A program made the position numbers and the translations under genes. A stretch of DNA of 64,000 nt from Dethiosulfovibrio russensis (GTDB taxonomy: Bacteria; Synergistota; Synergistia; Synergistales; Dethiosulfovibrionaceae), in the NCBI RefSeq assembly GCF_021568855.1, contig NZ_JAKGUG010000004.1, forward strand, positions 264,240 through 328,239, given 5' to 3'. The notes beneath the pieces are model-generated. The model saw only the letters and a list, made by a program, of their open reading frames with translations, searched no databases and was not told the DNA's origin. This document shows, piece after piece, positions 32,275 through 41,027 of this stretch (the stretch's first letter is position 1; every line of letters begins with the position of its first letter).

Positions 32275-33121
32275 TGGACATTCCCTCCATCAGGACTCCC
32301 TCGACCTCCACTCCGATCTGCTCCAACTGAGTACGCCATCTGGCATCGTATATGCCGAGGCCGGTCTCGACTATGCAGCTTCCCTTGTCGACCTCGTCGT
32401 CGGCCATGAACTCTATGTTGCGGATTCCTCTAACAAGGTCTCCGAAGTTGCCCTTCTGGGACTCTATCAGGTCCAGGTCGTCCGGGTTCAGGTAGACCCT
32501 GAGGTCCTCCTTTTCGCTGGCTCTGGACAAAAGTCCTTTGAGAAGACGGAGAGCCGCCTCCTGATCGAAGGCGACCTCCCGGATCAGAAGACGAGACAAC
32601 ACCTTTTGCCAAAGTCGTACCAGGCGGTAGGGGTTTGCCGCTAGAAGTTCCTCCAGGTTGGTCTGTATCTGCTTGTGGACTCCGTTGAGGAGGTCGATGG
32701 TTCCGGATAGTTTTTGCTCCATCTCGGACCTTATCTTCGCTTCAAGCTCCTCTCTGCCCTCAGAGAGACCTTTTTCTCGCCCCTCGGAAAACCCTTTGGC
32801 CCTGCCTTCTTCGCAGGCCTTTTTACCGTCTTCCTCGACTTTAGCTCGAAGTTCGACAATCTCCCTCTGTCTCGCAGCCTCTTTTTCGTCGCATTGGGCC
32901 TGAAGAGATCGCAGTCTCTCCTCGGAAGCACGAAGACGATCCTCTAGGTTCTCGCAGGAGGAGCGCCAACGTTCCGCCTCCTCTTTTAGGAGTCCCGCCT
33001 CTCCGATGTTCTCCGATTCAACCTCGGAGTTTTCAGGTTCTACAGGAGCCATCCCTATGCGCACCGCCTCCGGTACGAGCCGAACGGCACGGATAAGACG
33101 GCGACGAGAGGAATCAGACAA
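32258..33121 (-). CDS. fliH: Flagellar assembly protein FliH
   Basis: A 287-residue FliH with a TTG start overlapping the fliG stop; GGAGG lies 9 bases upstream inside fliG, supporting that start. The middle (about 50-130) is a long charged helix with Gly-spaced heptads (GRAKGFSEGREKGLSEGREE), the GxxxG-type repeat of FliH. The C-terminal domain (about 165-280) has VRLWQKVLSRLLIREVAFDQEAAL and VYLNPDDLDL. It holds FliI in check and docks it to the switch. Confidence 0.94.
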   Translation of the reverse strand: MSDSSRRRLIRAVRLVPEAVRIGMAPVEPENSEVESENIGEAGLLKEEAERWRSSCENLEDRLRASEERLRSLQAQCDEKEAARQREIVELRAKVEEDGKKACEEGRAKGFSEGREKGLSEGREELEAKIRSEMEQKLSGTIDLLNGVHKQIQTNLEELLAANPYRLVRLWQKVLSRLLIREVAFDQEAALRLLKGLLSRASEKEDLRVYLNPDDLDLIESQKGNFGDLVRGIRNIEFMADDEVDKGSCIVETGLGIYDARWRTQLEQIGVEVEGVLMEGMSNDEDR

Positions 33122-34133
33122 TCAGTTCTTCCTCCCCGCCTCTGGCTATGACTATCTCTCCGGCGTCCTCCAGAGCACGGACGACGTTGACGATCTTCTG
33201 CTGGGCCTCTTCCACGTCTCTTACACGGACGGGGCCCATGTACTGCATGTCTTCGGTAAGCATGTCGGCCGCTCTCTGAGACATGTTCTTGGTGAACTTG
33301 GTCTTGAGGTCCTCCGTAGCACCCTTGAGTGCAAGGCCGAGGTCCTTCATCTCCACCTCGCGGAGTACCCTCTGGATTGAGCGGTCGTCCAGTCCGGAGA
33401 TGTCCTCGAAGACGAACAGACGGCGCTTGATCTCCTCGGCCAGCTCCGGGTCGTTCTCCTCCAGGTTTTCCATGATGTTTCTCTCCGTTCCGCGGTCGAC
33501 ACGGTTGATGATCTCCACCACCGAGTCGATGCCCCCGGCCATGGTGAAGTCCTGGCCGATGATGGTGCTGAACTTTCTCTCCAACACTCGCTCCACCTCC
33601 CGGAGGACCTCCGGAGTTATGCGGTCCATCTTGGCGACCCTTTTGGTGACCTCGGCCTGCATGCTGGCTGAAAGTCGACCTATTACCGCGGCTGACTGCT
33701 CCGGAGTGAGGTAGGACAATATGAGAGCTATCGTCTGAGGGTGCTCGCCCTGTATAAAGCTTATCAACTGCTGAGGATCGCTGTGGCGCATGAAGTCGAA
33801 GGGGCGAACCTGAAGGCTGGCGGTGATCCTGGTGAGAAGGCTCTGAGCCCTTTCGGGACCGAGGGCCTTTTCGAGGACTTCCCTGGCATAGTCGACGCCG
33901 CCCTGAGACATATACTCACGGGCCAGTATAATTTCCTGGGCGTCCTTCAGCACGGCCAACCTCTGTTCGGAGGAGATCTTCCTGAGGTTGGCTATTTCCA
34001 ACGTAAGTACCTCTATGCTGGTCTCGTCCAGGTTTTTATAGGTTTTGGCGGCAACTTCGTTGCCAAGGGTAACCATGAGAATGGCTCCCTTTTGCTTCCC
34101 CTTAAGCTGCCTGGAGGACATATCCTTCGCCAT
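33114..34133 (-). CDS. fliG: Flagellar motor switch protein FliG
   Basis: A 339-residue FliG with the three armadillo-type domains. Markers are LKGKQKGAILMVTLG at the start, EHPQTIALILSYL (the EHPQ loop) in the middle, and the C-terminal FVFEDISGLDDRSIQRVLREVEMKDL with the charged torque helix. It links the MS ring (FliF) to FliM and meets MotA. It is 22 bases after fliF. Confidence 0.97.
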   Translation of the reverse strand: MAKDMSSRQLKGKQKGAILMVTLGNEVAAKTYKNLDETSIEVLTLEIANLRKISSEQRLAVLKDAQEIILAREYMSQGGVDYAREVLEKALGPERAQSLLTRITASLQVRPFDFMRHSDPQQLISFIQGEHPQTIALILSYLTPEQSAAVIGRLSASMQAEVTKRVAKMDRITPEVLREVERVLERKFSTIIGQDFTMAGGIDSVVEIINRVDRGTERNIMENLEENDPELAEEIKRRLFVFEDISGLDDRSIQRVLREVEMKDLGLALKGATEDLKTKFTKNMSQRAADMLTEDMQYMGPVRVRDVEEAQQKIVNVVRALEDAGEIVIARGGEEELIV

Positions 34134-34155
34134 GTTCAGACACCCTTTCGATCGA

Positions 34156-35727
34156 TCAGTCCTCGACTATCCATTCGCGAATAAAAGCCGCAAATTCTTC
34201 CGGATTGTTCAGCGCATAGTTCCGGATCTGCTCCTCCAGGACGGCAAGCTCTCCCTGGGCTTCCATGGATCCCGGAGAAGATAGGAGGTCCTGAAGGCTG
34301 GGGACCTGCCCGGCGTCCTCGGCCCTCTTGGCGGCATCGAGAGATTTTCTTCGACGGCGCCTGCGATACCACATGAACAGGGCAAGAGCCAGAATTATAA
34401 GCAGTATTCCAAGCAACGTAACGGTGGCGACTATCTTCTGCCGCCTCTCCGCTGCCAGCTGTTCGGCCATTCGGTCCGCCAATGTCGTGGAGAATTTCAT
34501 CGACTGGATAGCGATCTGGTCGCCTCTGCCGGAGTCGAGACCGATGGCGGGAGCCACCAAGGCCCGAATATCCTCAAGCTGTTCCTCCGAAAGGTCGCCG
34601 TCCACTAGGACGGAGGCGGTTAGACGCCTTATGGAACCGGGAGTCTCGACGTTTTCCGATTCGTGGGTCGTTATCTCGTAGTTGGTGACCGTGTCCATCT
34701 TGTTGTATTCGCCTACGCCACCTGCACCTGTGTCTATGGCGTAACCGGGGATGTTGGTGGTGGTTCCCGGAGCTCCTCCGGTAGGCCCACCTGGGCCGAC
34801 GTAGCTCTCCTCTGTGTTCTGTTCGCTTCGAACAACGCCTTTGCCGGTGGGACCGGGAATATACTGGGTGGAGGCGTTTCTCTTCTTGTCCAGGTCGAGA
34901 TCGACCTTTATGCGGACAACAACGCTGCCTGGGCCGAAGACCCGTTCCAGCATGGCCCGGACTTTACGCTCCATCTCCTTTTCCTGCTGTCTTTCCAGTT
35001 CCCTCTGGACCGATGATACGGTTCGGCCTGCTCCGTCGGAATAGATGAACATGTCGTCCTCTATGAGGTCCGACAATACGTTGCCGTCGGTGTCCACAAC
35101 CGTCACGTCGTCCGGCTGGAGTCCCTCCACGCTGTGGCTTACGAGATGGACGATCGCCTTTATCTGCTCCGGGTTTATCGAGGCTCCCTGATGTATCCGG
35201 ACCAGGACAGAGGCTGTGGCTGGTTGTTGCTGCTCCAGAAAAAGATGAGGCTGAGGAATCACGATGTTTATCTTTGCGTATTCAACGCTGTCTATCTGGG
35301 CCACCGTCCTGGCCAGTTCGCCTTCCAGCGCCCTGACGTAGGTTATCTTTTGCTGAAATTCGCTCATGCCCATCTGGACGTCGTCGAAGATCTCGTATCC
35401 CTTGACACCGCCCTTGGGCAGTCCCGCTCTGGCCAGTTCAAGACGAACCTCGTATACGTGCTCCTCCGGAAGAAGTATGGCGTTCGCTCCGGGATCGAGT
35501 CTGTAGGGGATCTTGTTTTCCTTGAGATAGGCCACTATGGAGGCCTCGTCCTGGATTTCGAGTCCGGAAAACAGGGGCTCCCAGGATTCCCGACCGGATA
35601 GGACGACCAGGGCTATCAGGCCAAAGAACACAAGCGACACTATTCCCACCAGGGTGACTTTCTGCCACTTCTGGAGGGAGGACCAAAGAAGCCCTATTTT
35701 ATTTTTTATCTCTGAAAGACGTTCCAT
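34156..35727 (-). CDS. fliF: Flagellar MS-ring protein FliF
   Basis: A 523-residue FliF. Two membrane helices flank the periplasmic part: VTLVGIVSLVFFGLIALVVL (about 25-44) and ATVTLLGILLIILALALFMW (about 430-449). The ring-building motifs include LEGELARTVAQIDSVEYAKINIVIPQP and NPEQIKAIVHLVSHSVEGLQPDDVTVVDTDG. The C-terminal tail (about 490-523) binds FliG. It is the base on which rotor and export gate are built. Confidence 0.97.
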   Translation of the reverse strand: MERLSEIKNKIGLLWSSLQKWQKVTLVGIVSLVFFGLIALVVLSGRESWEPLFSGLEIQDEASIVAYLKENKIPYRLDPGANAILLPEEHVYEVRLELARAGLPKGGVKGYEIFDDVQMGMSEFQQKITYVRALEGELARTVAQIDSVEYAKINIVIPQPHLFLEQQQPATASVLVRIHQGASINPEQIKAIVHLVSHSVEGLQPDDVTVVDTDGNVLSDLIEDDMFIYSDGAGRTVSSVQRELERQQEKEMERKVRAMLERVFGPGSVVVRIKVDLDLDKKRNASTQYIPGPTGKGVVRSEQNTEESYVGPGGPTGGAPGTTTNIPGYAIDTGAGGVGEYNKMDTVTNYEITTHESENVETPGSIRRLTASVLVDGDLSEEQLEDIRALVAPAIGLDSGRGDQIAIQSMKFSTTLADRMAEQLAAERRQKIVATVTLLGILLIILALALFMWYRRRRRRKSLDAAKRAEDAGQVPSLQDLLSSPGSMEAQGELAVLEEQIRNYALNNPEEFAAFIREWIVED

Positions 35728-35736
35728 ATCAAATTA

Positions 35737-36042
35737 TCATACTGCCATTCTGCTCAGTTGCTGATAGGCATCGACCAGTTTATCCCTGACCCGGACCAAC
35801 AGCTGAAAGGCGAGAGATGCCTTCTCCACCGAGAGAGTGACCTCCGAGACGTCGTCGACGTCGCCCAGCGATAGCCTCTGGACCATGGCATTCGAGTCCA
35901 TCTGAAGCTCGTTCACTCCGACAACCGCTTCTTTAAGCGAATCCTCGAAGGAACGTGCTGGAGCGGCGACTTCTGGGCTTTTGAAGACGTTACCTACGTC
36001 GCTGCCATGCATCTTGGAAAAATCTATGCGAATGCCGTCCAC
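35737..36042 (-). CDS. fliE: Flagellar hook-basal body protein FliE
   Basis: A 101-residue FliE starting at GTG with a GGAGGAG ribosome-binding site. Family features are SFEDSLKEAVVGVNELQMDSNAMVQRLSLGDVDDVSEVTLSVEKASLAFQLLVRVRDKLVDAYQQ, seen here in pieces along residues 31-96. It joins the MS ring to the rod. Normally flgB-flgC-fliE are adjacent; here about 3.3 kb of other genes separate fliE from flgC, and fliE has its own candidate promoter. Confidence 0.94.
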   Translation of the reverse strand: MDGIRIDFSKMHGSDVGNVFKSPEVAAPARSFEDSLKEAVVGVNELQMDSNAMVQRLSLGDVDDVSEVTLSVEKASLAFQLLVRVRDKLVDAYQQLSRMAV

Positions 36043-36084
36043 GATTCACACTCCTCCTCAAATCTAAAAAAATCCAACTGGTCT

Positions 36085-36093
36085 ATTCTACCA
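36085..36093 (-). promoter_or_regulatory. Candidate extended -10 promoter upstream of fliE
   Basis: On the minus strand TGG directly precedes TAGAAT, the extended -10 form, 43 bases before the fliE GTG. No good -35 lies upstream. The same TGGTAGAAT occurs before the xerC-like gene. Having a start point here fits the break between the flagellar run and the SSB-like/htpG genes, which end in a terminator just upstream. Confidence 0.4.
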
Positions 36094-36172
36094 TGAGAGT
36101 AACTAGACTCTAGGTAATCCAGTCCCTTACTGCCTTAAGTATAGTAGGTCTTTCGCCTCATAGGTAGAGATG

Positions 36173-36196
36173 AAAAAAGCCGCCAAGAAGGCGGCT
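36173..36196 (-). terminator. Rho-independent terminator after the SSB-like gene
   Basis: On the minus strand AGCCGCC, a 5-base loop, GGCGGCT, then a run of T. It lies 20 bases after the stop of the SSB-like gene and separates it from fliE. Confidence 0.88.
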
Positions 36197-36215
36197 ACAA
36201 AGCACGAAAGGGATA

Positions 36216-36521
36216 TCAAAGCTGATTGAGAACCTGGACTTTTTTAACCAGTACGTAGATTCGACCGCTTCCCAAAGAAGACCTGAGCTCTCCAGCGACC
36301 CATATGGGGGTGTTCTCCTCCTGAGCTTCCAGCCATCGGATTATCTCTGGATCGAAGGCCCTCATCCTGAGATAGTCGACCCTGTCACTTCCGTCCATGT
36401 CGCGGTATTCCCTCTTCAGGGAGAACTCGAAGTAAGAACCCAGGCGGTTCTCTCCTCTTGTGTCCCCCTTTACAAAGTGGAGAACCCCCGAAAGGTATAT
36501 GTCGTTGACTAATCTTTCCAT
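36216..36521 (-). CDS. Small SSB-like OB-fold protein
   Basis: A 101-residue protein that reads like a shortened single-strand DNA-binding OB fold. It has an opening strand NDIYLSGVLHF, the strand pair SYFEFSLKREYRDMDGSDRVDYLRMRAFDPEIIRWLEA (compare the SSB core around the F-x-V-x-x-W-G region), then TPIWVAGELRSSLGSGRIYVLVKKVQVL. It lacks the long acidic SSB tail. It might bind single-stranded DNA or RNA, or be a PriB-type protein. It lies between htpG and the fliE terminator, so context gives no pathway. The family call is from pattern only. Confidence 0.6.
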   Translation of the reverse strand: MERLVNDIYLSGVLHFVKGDTRGENRLGSYFEFSLKREYRDMDGSDRVDYLRMRAFDPEIIRWLEAQEENTPIWVAGELRSSLGSGRIYVLVKKVQVLNQL

Positions 36522-36637
36522 CCCTTTTCCTCCTCGAAATTCGTCATGACTAGCTTATATTTTCGCCCTTCGGCGTCCTCTTCTTCTTGAGACCAAGATA
36601 TCACACAAGGGGTGTCGTGAGCAAATGGAAACCCCGG

Positions 36638-38512
36638 TTAGTTCAGGGCTTTCTCCATAACAACGCTCAACTGATGACCGAACTCGGCGGGATCCTTTAG
36701 GGTTCCACCTTCAGCCAGTACGGCCTGTCCGTATAGCACGGAACAGAACGGTCGAAGCGATTCTTCGTCACCCTTCTCCAGCATAGAGGCCATGCTTTTA
36801 AGAACGCGATGACCCGGGTTGATCTCAAGCACCCTCTTGACCTCCGGCACATCCTCTCCCATCGCCTTCATGATCCTCTCCATCTGGGGGGTAATGTCGT
36901 CCTCATCTCCGACGAGACAGGCAGGAGAGGACGTTAGCCGAGAGGATACCCTCACGTCTTTTATCTCCTCTTTAAGGCTGTCTTTGATGAAGTCGATCAG
37001 TCCTCCCAGGTTTTTCCTGGCTTCGTCGTTTTCCTCGTCGTCCGAGATCCTGGCCACGGAGCGAAGCTCCTTGTCACGGAACGATGCTCCCTGGACCCAC
37101 ATTTCGTCCACAGGATCGGCCAGCAGGAGCACTTCTTCTTCCTTCTCCAAAAGCGATTCAATGTGAGGAGATTTTCTTAGGACCTCGACGGATGGTCCGG
37201 TTATGTAGTGTATGACATCCTGTCCTTCAGGCATACGGTCTACGTATTCGTCCAACGTAGTGAGCTTTTCCGAATCAGTGGAGGAGAAAAGACAGAGCTT
37301 CTTGACGGTCTCCTCCTCTCCTTCGCCCTGGATCAACCCTTCCTTGAGGACCACGCCGAACTCGTCCCAAAACTTGAGGTATTTTTCTCGATCTTCTTTG
37401 AGCATCTTTTTCAGGGTCTGAAGGGTCTTTCTCGCCACGCTTTTACGGATCAGCCTGACCTGCCGATCCTGCTGGAGAATCTCCCTGGATATGTTGAGGG
37501 AGAGGTCTTCCGAGTCGACTACTCCCTTTACGAAACGAAGGTAGCTCGGCAGGATCTCGTCGCAGTCGTCCATGATGAAGACCCTTTTGACGTAGAGGCC
37601 TATCCCCTTTCGCCCCTCCCTCATGAACATGTCGTAAGGGGCTTTGGGGGGTATGAATAGTATGCCATGCATCTCGTTTACACCCTCGGTGGAGAAGACT
37701 ATTCTCGCCAGAGGATCCTGCCAGTCGTGGGCGACGTGACGGTAGAACTGTCGGTATTCCTCGTCGGTGACCTCGTCCTCCTGACGCATCCAGAGGGCTT
37801 TCATGGAGTTCAAAGTCTCGTCTTCCAGCACCTTGCCGTTGTCGTCCTTGGGTTTCTCGACCTGCATTTTTATGGGGTAGGAGACGAAGTCCGAGTAGGT
37901 TCGAACTATCTCTCGGATGGCCCATTCGGAGGTGTAGTCTTTCATTCCGTTTTCCGGATCGGATTCTTTTAGATGAAGGGTGACAGTGGTACCCGGTATG
38001 GGACGTTCCGCCTCCTCCAACGTGTAGGTTCCATCTCCGGATGATTCCCAACGCCAGGCCTTCTCGGATCCGGCCTTTCGCGTTAGAAGAGTAACCCTGT
38101 CGGCCACCATGAAGGCGGAGTAGAATCCGACTCCGAACTGGCCTATGAGCATCTCGGCGGCGTCGCCTTCCCGTTTTTCCTTCAGCCTGTCCAGAAACTC
38201 CTTCGTCCCAGATTTAGCTATTGTACCGATGTAGGACACGATTTCGTCTTTGTCCATACCTATTCCGTTGTCCGATACGGACAGGTTGCGGTCCTGCTCG
38301 TCCCTGACTATGCGGATGAAGGGATCCTTGGCATATTCGCTAAGGCCGTGGTCCGTCAGGGATTCCAGGTGAAGCTTGTCCAGCGCATCAGATGCGTTGG
38401 AGATGAGCTCTCGCAAAAAAATGTCCTTGTTCGAGTAAACCGAGTAGATCATCATGTCCAATATCTGTTTGGCCTCGGTCTCAAAACTGTGGGTCTCTTT
38501 TACGGTACTCAT
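36638..38512 (-). CDS. htpG: Molecular chaperone HtpG (Hsp90)
   Basis: A 624-residue Hsp90. The N-terminal ATPase has ELISNASDALDKL, DNGIGMDKDEI and GQFGVGFYSAFMVAD. The middle domain has the catalytic-loop region LPSYLRFVKGVVDSEDLSLNISRE and the C-terminal dimerisation domain follows. It helps fold client proteins under stress in the cytoplasm. It is placed between a transglycosylase gene and the SSB-like gene, inside what is otherwise a flagellar region; there is no known direct link. Confidence 0.97.
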   Translation of the reverse strand: MSTVKETHSFETEAKQILDMMIYSVYSNKDIFLRELISNASDALDKLHLESLTDHGLSEYAKDPFIRIVRDEQDRNLSVSDNGIGMDKDEIVSYIGTIAKSGTKEFLDRLKEKREGDAAEMLIGQFGVGFYSAFMVADRVTLLTRKAGSEKAWRWESSGDGTYTLEEAERPIPGTTVTLHLKESDPENGMKDYTSEWAIREIVRTYSDFVSYPIKMQVEKPKDDNGKVLEDETLNSMKALWMRQEDEVTDEEYRQFYRHVAHDWQDPLARIVFSTEGVNEMHGILFIPPKAPYDMFMREGRKGIGLYVKRVFIMDDCDEILPSYLRFVKGVVDSEDLSLNISREILQQDRQVRLIRKSVARKTLQTLKKMLKEDREKYLKFWDEFGVVLKEGLIQGEGEEETVKKLCLFSSTDSEKLTTLDEYVDRMPEGQDVIHYITGPSVEVLRKSPHIESLLEKEEEVLLLADPVDEMWVQGASFRDKELRSVARISDDEENDEARKNLGGLIDFIKDSLKEEIKDVRVSSRLTSSPACLVGDEDDITPQMERIMKAMGEDVPEVKRVLEINPGHRVLKSMASMLEKGDEESLRPFCSVLYGQAVLAEGGTLKDPAEFGHQLSVVMEKALN

Positions 38513-38544
38513 CCCGATTTCCTCCTTATTACGTAATTAGCCTT

Positions 38545-39180
38545 TTATTTAGAGACTGCGGCGGCGTTCCTCCGCATGGTCCCCCTATATGACATTATCT
38601 TCGAGACGTATCTGCTGCTGTTGGCACCGAGATACCTGTGCAGGGCTTTCTCAACGTTGCCCCCCGCGCTCTTGAGATAGTTGGAGAATATCCAGGTACC
38701 GACCAGTATGTTGTTCCTGGGAGACATCAGGCTTTCGGTGTTCTTTATCCATGGGAAGGTTCGAGCTATTGACTTACGATGAACCTTCCAGTATATCTGC
38801 ATAAGTCCGTAGGCGTAGCGAGATCTTGCTCTGGGACGGACTCTGGATTCCTTGACTATCATTCCGGCGATCAAGGCAGGGTCGTTTATCCCGTATTTAT
38901 CGCAGGCCTCTATTACGTAACCGGCATATTCCAGCGCCTTCGCCCAGGATACCTCGCCGTTGTAGTGTCTGAAGCCCTTCGCTATAGCTCTACGAAGCCC
39001 TTCCTTCGAGGAAGCCTCTTTCTCCTGAGTCTTGAACTGAGAGGATGAACGATATTGCTCTCTTATGTATTCGTCCAGAGCCTTGGCTTTTTCCATGTGG
39101 GACATCGCCCATCCCGCAGTCGATGAATACAGGAGGACGCAAAGGACCACTAAGACAACCGATCTTATTCGATGGATCAT
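38545..39180 (-). CDS. Secreted lytic transglycosylase (SLT domain)
   Basis: A 211-residue protein from the ATG at 39180, with GGAGAG 8 bases upstream; a GTG three codons earlier is less well placed. A signal peptide covers about 1-26 (IRSVVLVVLCVLLYSSTAGWA). The SLT domain has the catalytic Glu in LIAGMIVKESRVRPRARS, then YAYGLMQIYWKVH and LGANSSRYVSKIM. It cuts peptidoglycan in the periplasm. It comes between flgC and htpG and has its own candidate promoter, so it may or may not serve flagellar assembly; another SLT gene is at 29848-30459. Confidence 0.87.
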   Translation of the reverse strand: MIHRIRSVVLVVLCVLLYSSTAGWAMSHMEKAKALDEYIREQYRSSSQFKTQEKEASSKEGLRRAIAKGFRHYNGEVSWAKALEYAGYVIEACDKYGINDPALIAGMIVKESRVRPRARSRYAYGLMQIYWKVHRKSIARTFPWIKNTESLMSPRNNILVGTWIFSNYLKSAGGNVEKALHRYLGANSSRYVSKIMSYRGTMRRNAAAVSK

Positions 39181-39221
39181 ACATATCACTCTCCGTGTTT
39201 TTTGATATTTCCAAGGGTTTG

Positions 39222-39250
39222 ATTTTACAGGACCTTTTCCTAAGGGGCAA
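39222..39250 (-). promoter_or_regulatory. Candidate promoter of the secreted transglycosylase (and htpG)
   Basis: On the minus strand TTGCCC, 17 bases, TAAAAT, ending 42 bases before the ATG. The -35 matches 4 of 6 and the -10 5 of 6 consensus positions. Confidence 0.5.
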
Positions 39251-39260
39251 GAGAAGAGGA

Positions 39261-39282
39261 GAGGCCCCTAAAGGGGCCCCTC
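39261..39282 (-). terminator. Weak terminator candidate after flgC
   Basis: A GGCCCC/GGGGCC hairpin with a 4-base loop lies 14 bases after the flgC stop. It is followed on the minus strand by a C/T-rich stretch and not by a clean T run, so it may only attenuate. Confidence 0.4.
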
Positions 39283-39296
39283 CGAAGAGTCCACAG

Positions 39297-39719
39297 TCAT
39301 CCCTTGAGAATATCAAGAGCACCGGTCCACATGCTTTTGGCCGAGGTGGTGACGGCCAGGTTGGCCTCGTAGGCCCTGCTGGCCACCATCATGTCCGCCA
39401 TTTCCCTGACTACGCTGACGTTGGGCATGGCTACGTAGCCTTCCTGATCGGCGTCGGGGTGATCGGGCTGATAGACCAGTCTGGGTGCCGTCGTGGTGTC
39501 CTTTGCGATCTCGACTACCTTAACTCCCCCCTTGACCTTACCGTCCTCGCCGATCTCGTCCAGTATCTGCTGGAACACCGGAACTCTCCTGACATAAGGT
39601 CCGCCTTCCGGGGTTCTGGATGAGTTTACGTTGGCCAGGTTCTGAGAGATGGTGTCCATCCAGAGTCTATGGGCGGTAAGCGAGCTGGCAGCTACGTCTA
39701 TCGACTTGAAAACTCTCAT
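39297..39719 (-). CDS. flgC: Flagellar proximal rod protein FlgC
   Basis: A 140-residue FlgC. The N-terminal rod motif is SIDVAASSLTAHRLWMDTISQNLANVNS, and the C-terminal helix has VSVVREMADMMVASRAYEANLAV. It forms part of the proximal rod. It is 10 bases after flgB. In most genomes fliE follows directly, but here an SLT gene, htpG and an SSB-like gene intervene. Confidence 0.96.
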   Translation of the reverse strand: MRVFKSIDVAASSLTAHRLWMDTISQNLANVNSSRTPEGGPYVRRVPVFQQILDEIGEDGKVKGGVKVVEIAKDTTTAPRLVYQPDHPDADQEGYVAMPNVSVVREMADMMVASRAYEANLAVTTSAKSMWTGALDILKG

Positions 39720-39729
39720 TTTATCTCTC

Positions 39730-40125
39730 CTATCCTCCCATGGCCGTCTTGTAACCCGATACCTTTTTGGAAACCAAGCGGGTCATGGCGTCGTAGCCCA
39801 TCTTGGTCTCAGCCAGTTTTGCCATCTCGATCTCGGGATCGACGTTGTTCCTGTCCAAACGATAGAGTTGATCGGGAATTCTGTCCTCTCTGGGAGTTAC
39901 CTCCTCGACCGACCTGGCGTGGATCGTCATGTGTTTCGGGTCGGTGGTCGCCATGGGCAGTCTTTTGGGCCCGTTGACTATATCGTCCAGCTGATCCTCG
40001 AAGGAGACTTCCCTCCTGGCGTAGCCGGGAGTGTTGGCGTTGGCCAGGTTTTGGCCTACGGAACGAAATCTATGAGCAAGGCCCTGAAGATCTTTTTCCA
40101 TCACCTTCCAGGTTAGATCGAACAC
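39730..40125 (-). CDS. flgB: Flagellar proximal rod protein FlgB
   Basis: A 131-residue FlgB starting at GTG. It has the motif LAHRFRSVGQNLANANTPGYARREVSFE and the C-terminal MAKLAETKMGYDAMTRLVSKKV. It forms the base of the rod on FliE. It follows codY by 19 bases with AGG-rich sequence before the start, the same order as codY-flgB in Bacillus. Confidence 0.96.
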   Translation of the reverse strand: MFDLTWKVMEKDLQGLAHRFRSVGQNLANANTPGYARREVSFEDQLDDIVNGPKRLPMATTDPKHMTIHARSVEEVTPREDRIPDQLYRLDRNNVDPEIEMAKLAETKMGYDAMTRLVSKKVSGYKTAMGG

Positions 40126-40144
40126 GATACCACCTCCGTTTGTT

Positions 40145-40966
40145 TTACACTCCGATTTCCATACCGAGCTCCTCGATGAAGAGGGGGCTCAATATCTTGA
40201 TGAATGTGCCTTTCATGCCAAGGCTCCTGCTCTCTATTATACCGGCACTTTCGAGTTTTCGCAGGGCGTTTACTATGACACTTCTGGTAACTCCGACTCT
40301 GTCCGCCACCTTGCTGGCTATTACGACTCCCTCGAAGGCGTTGAGCTCCTTGATTATGTGTTTTATCGACTCCACCTCGGAATAGGAGAGAGCCCTCATG
40401 GCCATCTGTACGACCAGTCGCTCCCTGGCACGCTCCTCGATTATCTTGGTCCTCTCGTGAAGGATCTCTATGCCGACCAGAGTGGCGAGGTATTCGGCCA
40501 GAACGAAGTCCTTGGTCCTGAAGGTCTCGGCAAAGCGGACCAGCATCAGGGTTCCCAGTCTCTCGGCCGCACCGTATATGGGAACGAAGAGAGCGTCCTT
40601 CTCCGGCTCGGAGGTCTTCTCCTCTGGGTCGTCGAACATATAGGCATCGGACTTGCTCATGAGGCTTTCCCTCTGCTGGTTGAGCCTCTCGATGAAGCTC
40701 TCCGGCATGTAGCCGGTCTCCAGGAAGGACGCTATGGCCTCGGAGTGATACTCACTTACCCAGGAATGGCCCAGTATCTGCCCATCTCGACTCAGGATGT
40801 AGACGTTCGCTGTGGAGAACTCCCCTAAAAGCCTGGCCAACTTGCTGTAGTCCGGCTTGGTTCCCTCTCTGCGACTCTGAAGAGCCCTTCCGACCAATCT
40901 GGTCTTTTCGAGCAGATCCTGCATCTCTTCGGAGTTGGAGACTATGTTATCGTTTACCTTTTCCAT
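40145..40966 (-). CDS. codY: Global nutrient-sensing repressor CodY
   Basis: A 273-residue CodY. The N-terminal GAF domain (about 1-155) senses branched-chain amino acids. The C-terminal winged helix carries FEGVVIASKVADRVGVTRSVIVNALRKLESAGI and SLGMKGTFIKIL, the well-known DNA-binding segment. AAGGAGG precedes the ATG. CodY represses amino-acid uptake, biosynthesis and motility genes in rich medium, using isoleucine, leucine and valine, and GTP in some species. Its place between hslU and flgB is as in Bacillus. Confidence 0.95.
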   Translation of the reverse strand: MEKVNDNIVSNSEEMQDLLEKTRLVGRALQSRREGTKPDYSKLARLLGEFSTANVYILSRDGQILGHSWVSEYHSEAIASFLETGYMPESFIERLNQQRESLMSKSDAYMFDDPEEKTSEPEKDALFVPIYGAAERLGTLMLVRFAETFRTKDFVLAEYLATLVGIEILHERTKIIEERARERLVVQMAMRALSYSEVESIKHIIKELNAFEGVVIASKVADRVGVTRSVIVNALRKLESAGIIESRSLGMKGTFIKILSPLFIEELGMEIGV

Positions 40967-41027
40967 TCAAAAAACCCTCCTTAAATTATTTCCGTTCAAA
41001 AACGGAGCTACGCCGGACACATTAGAT

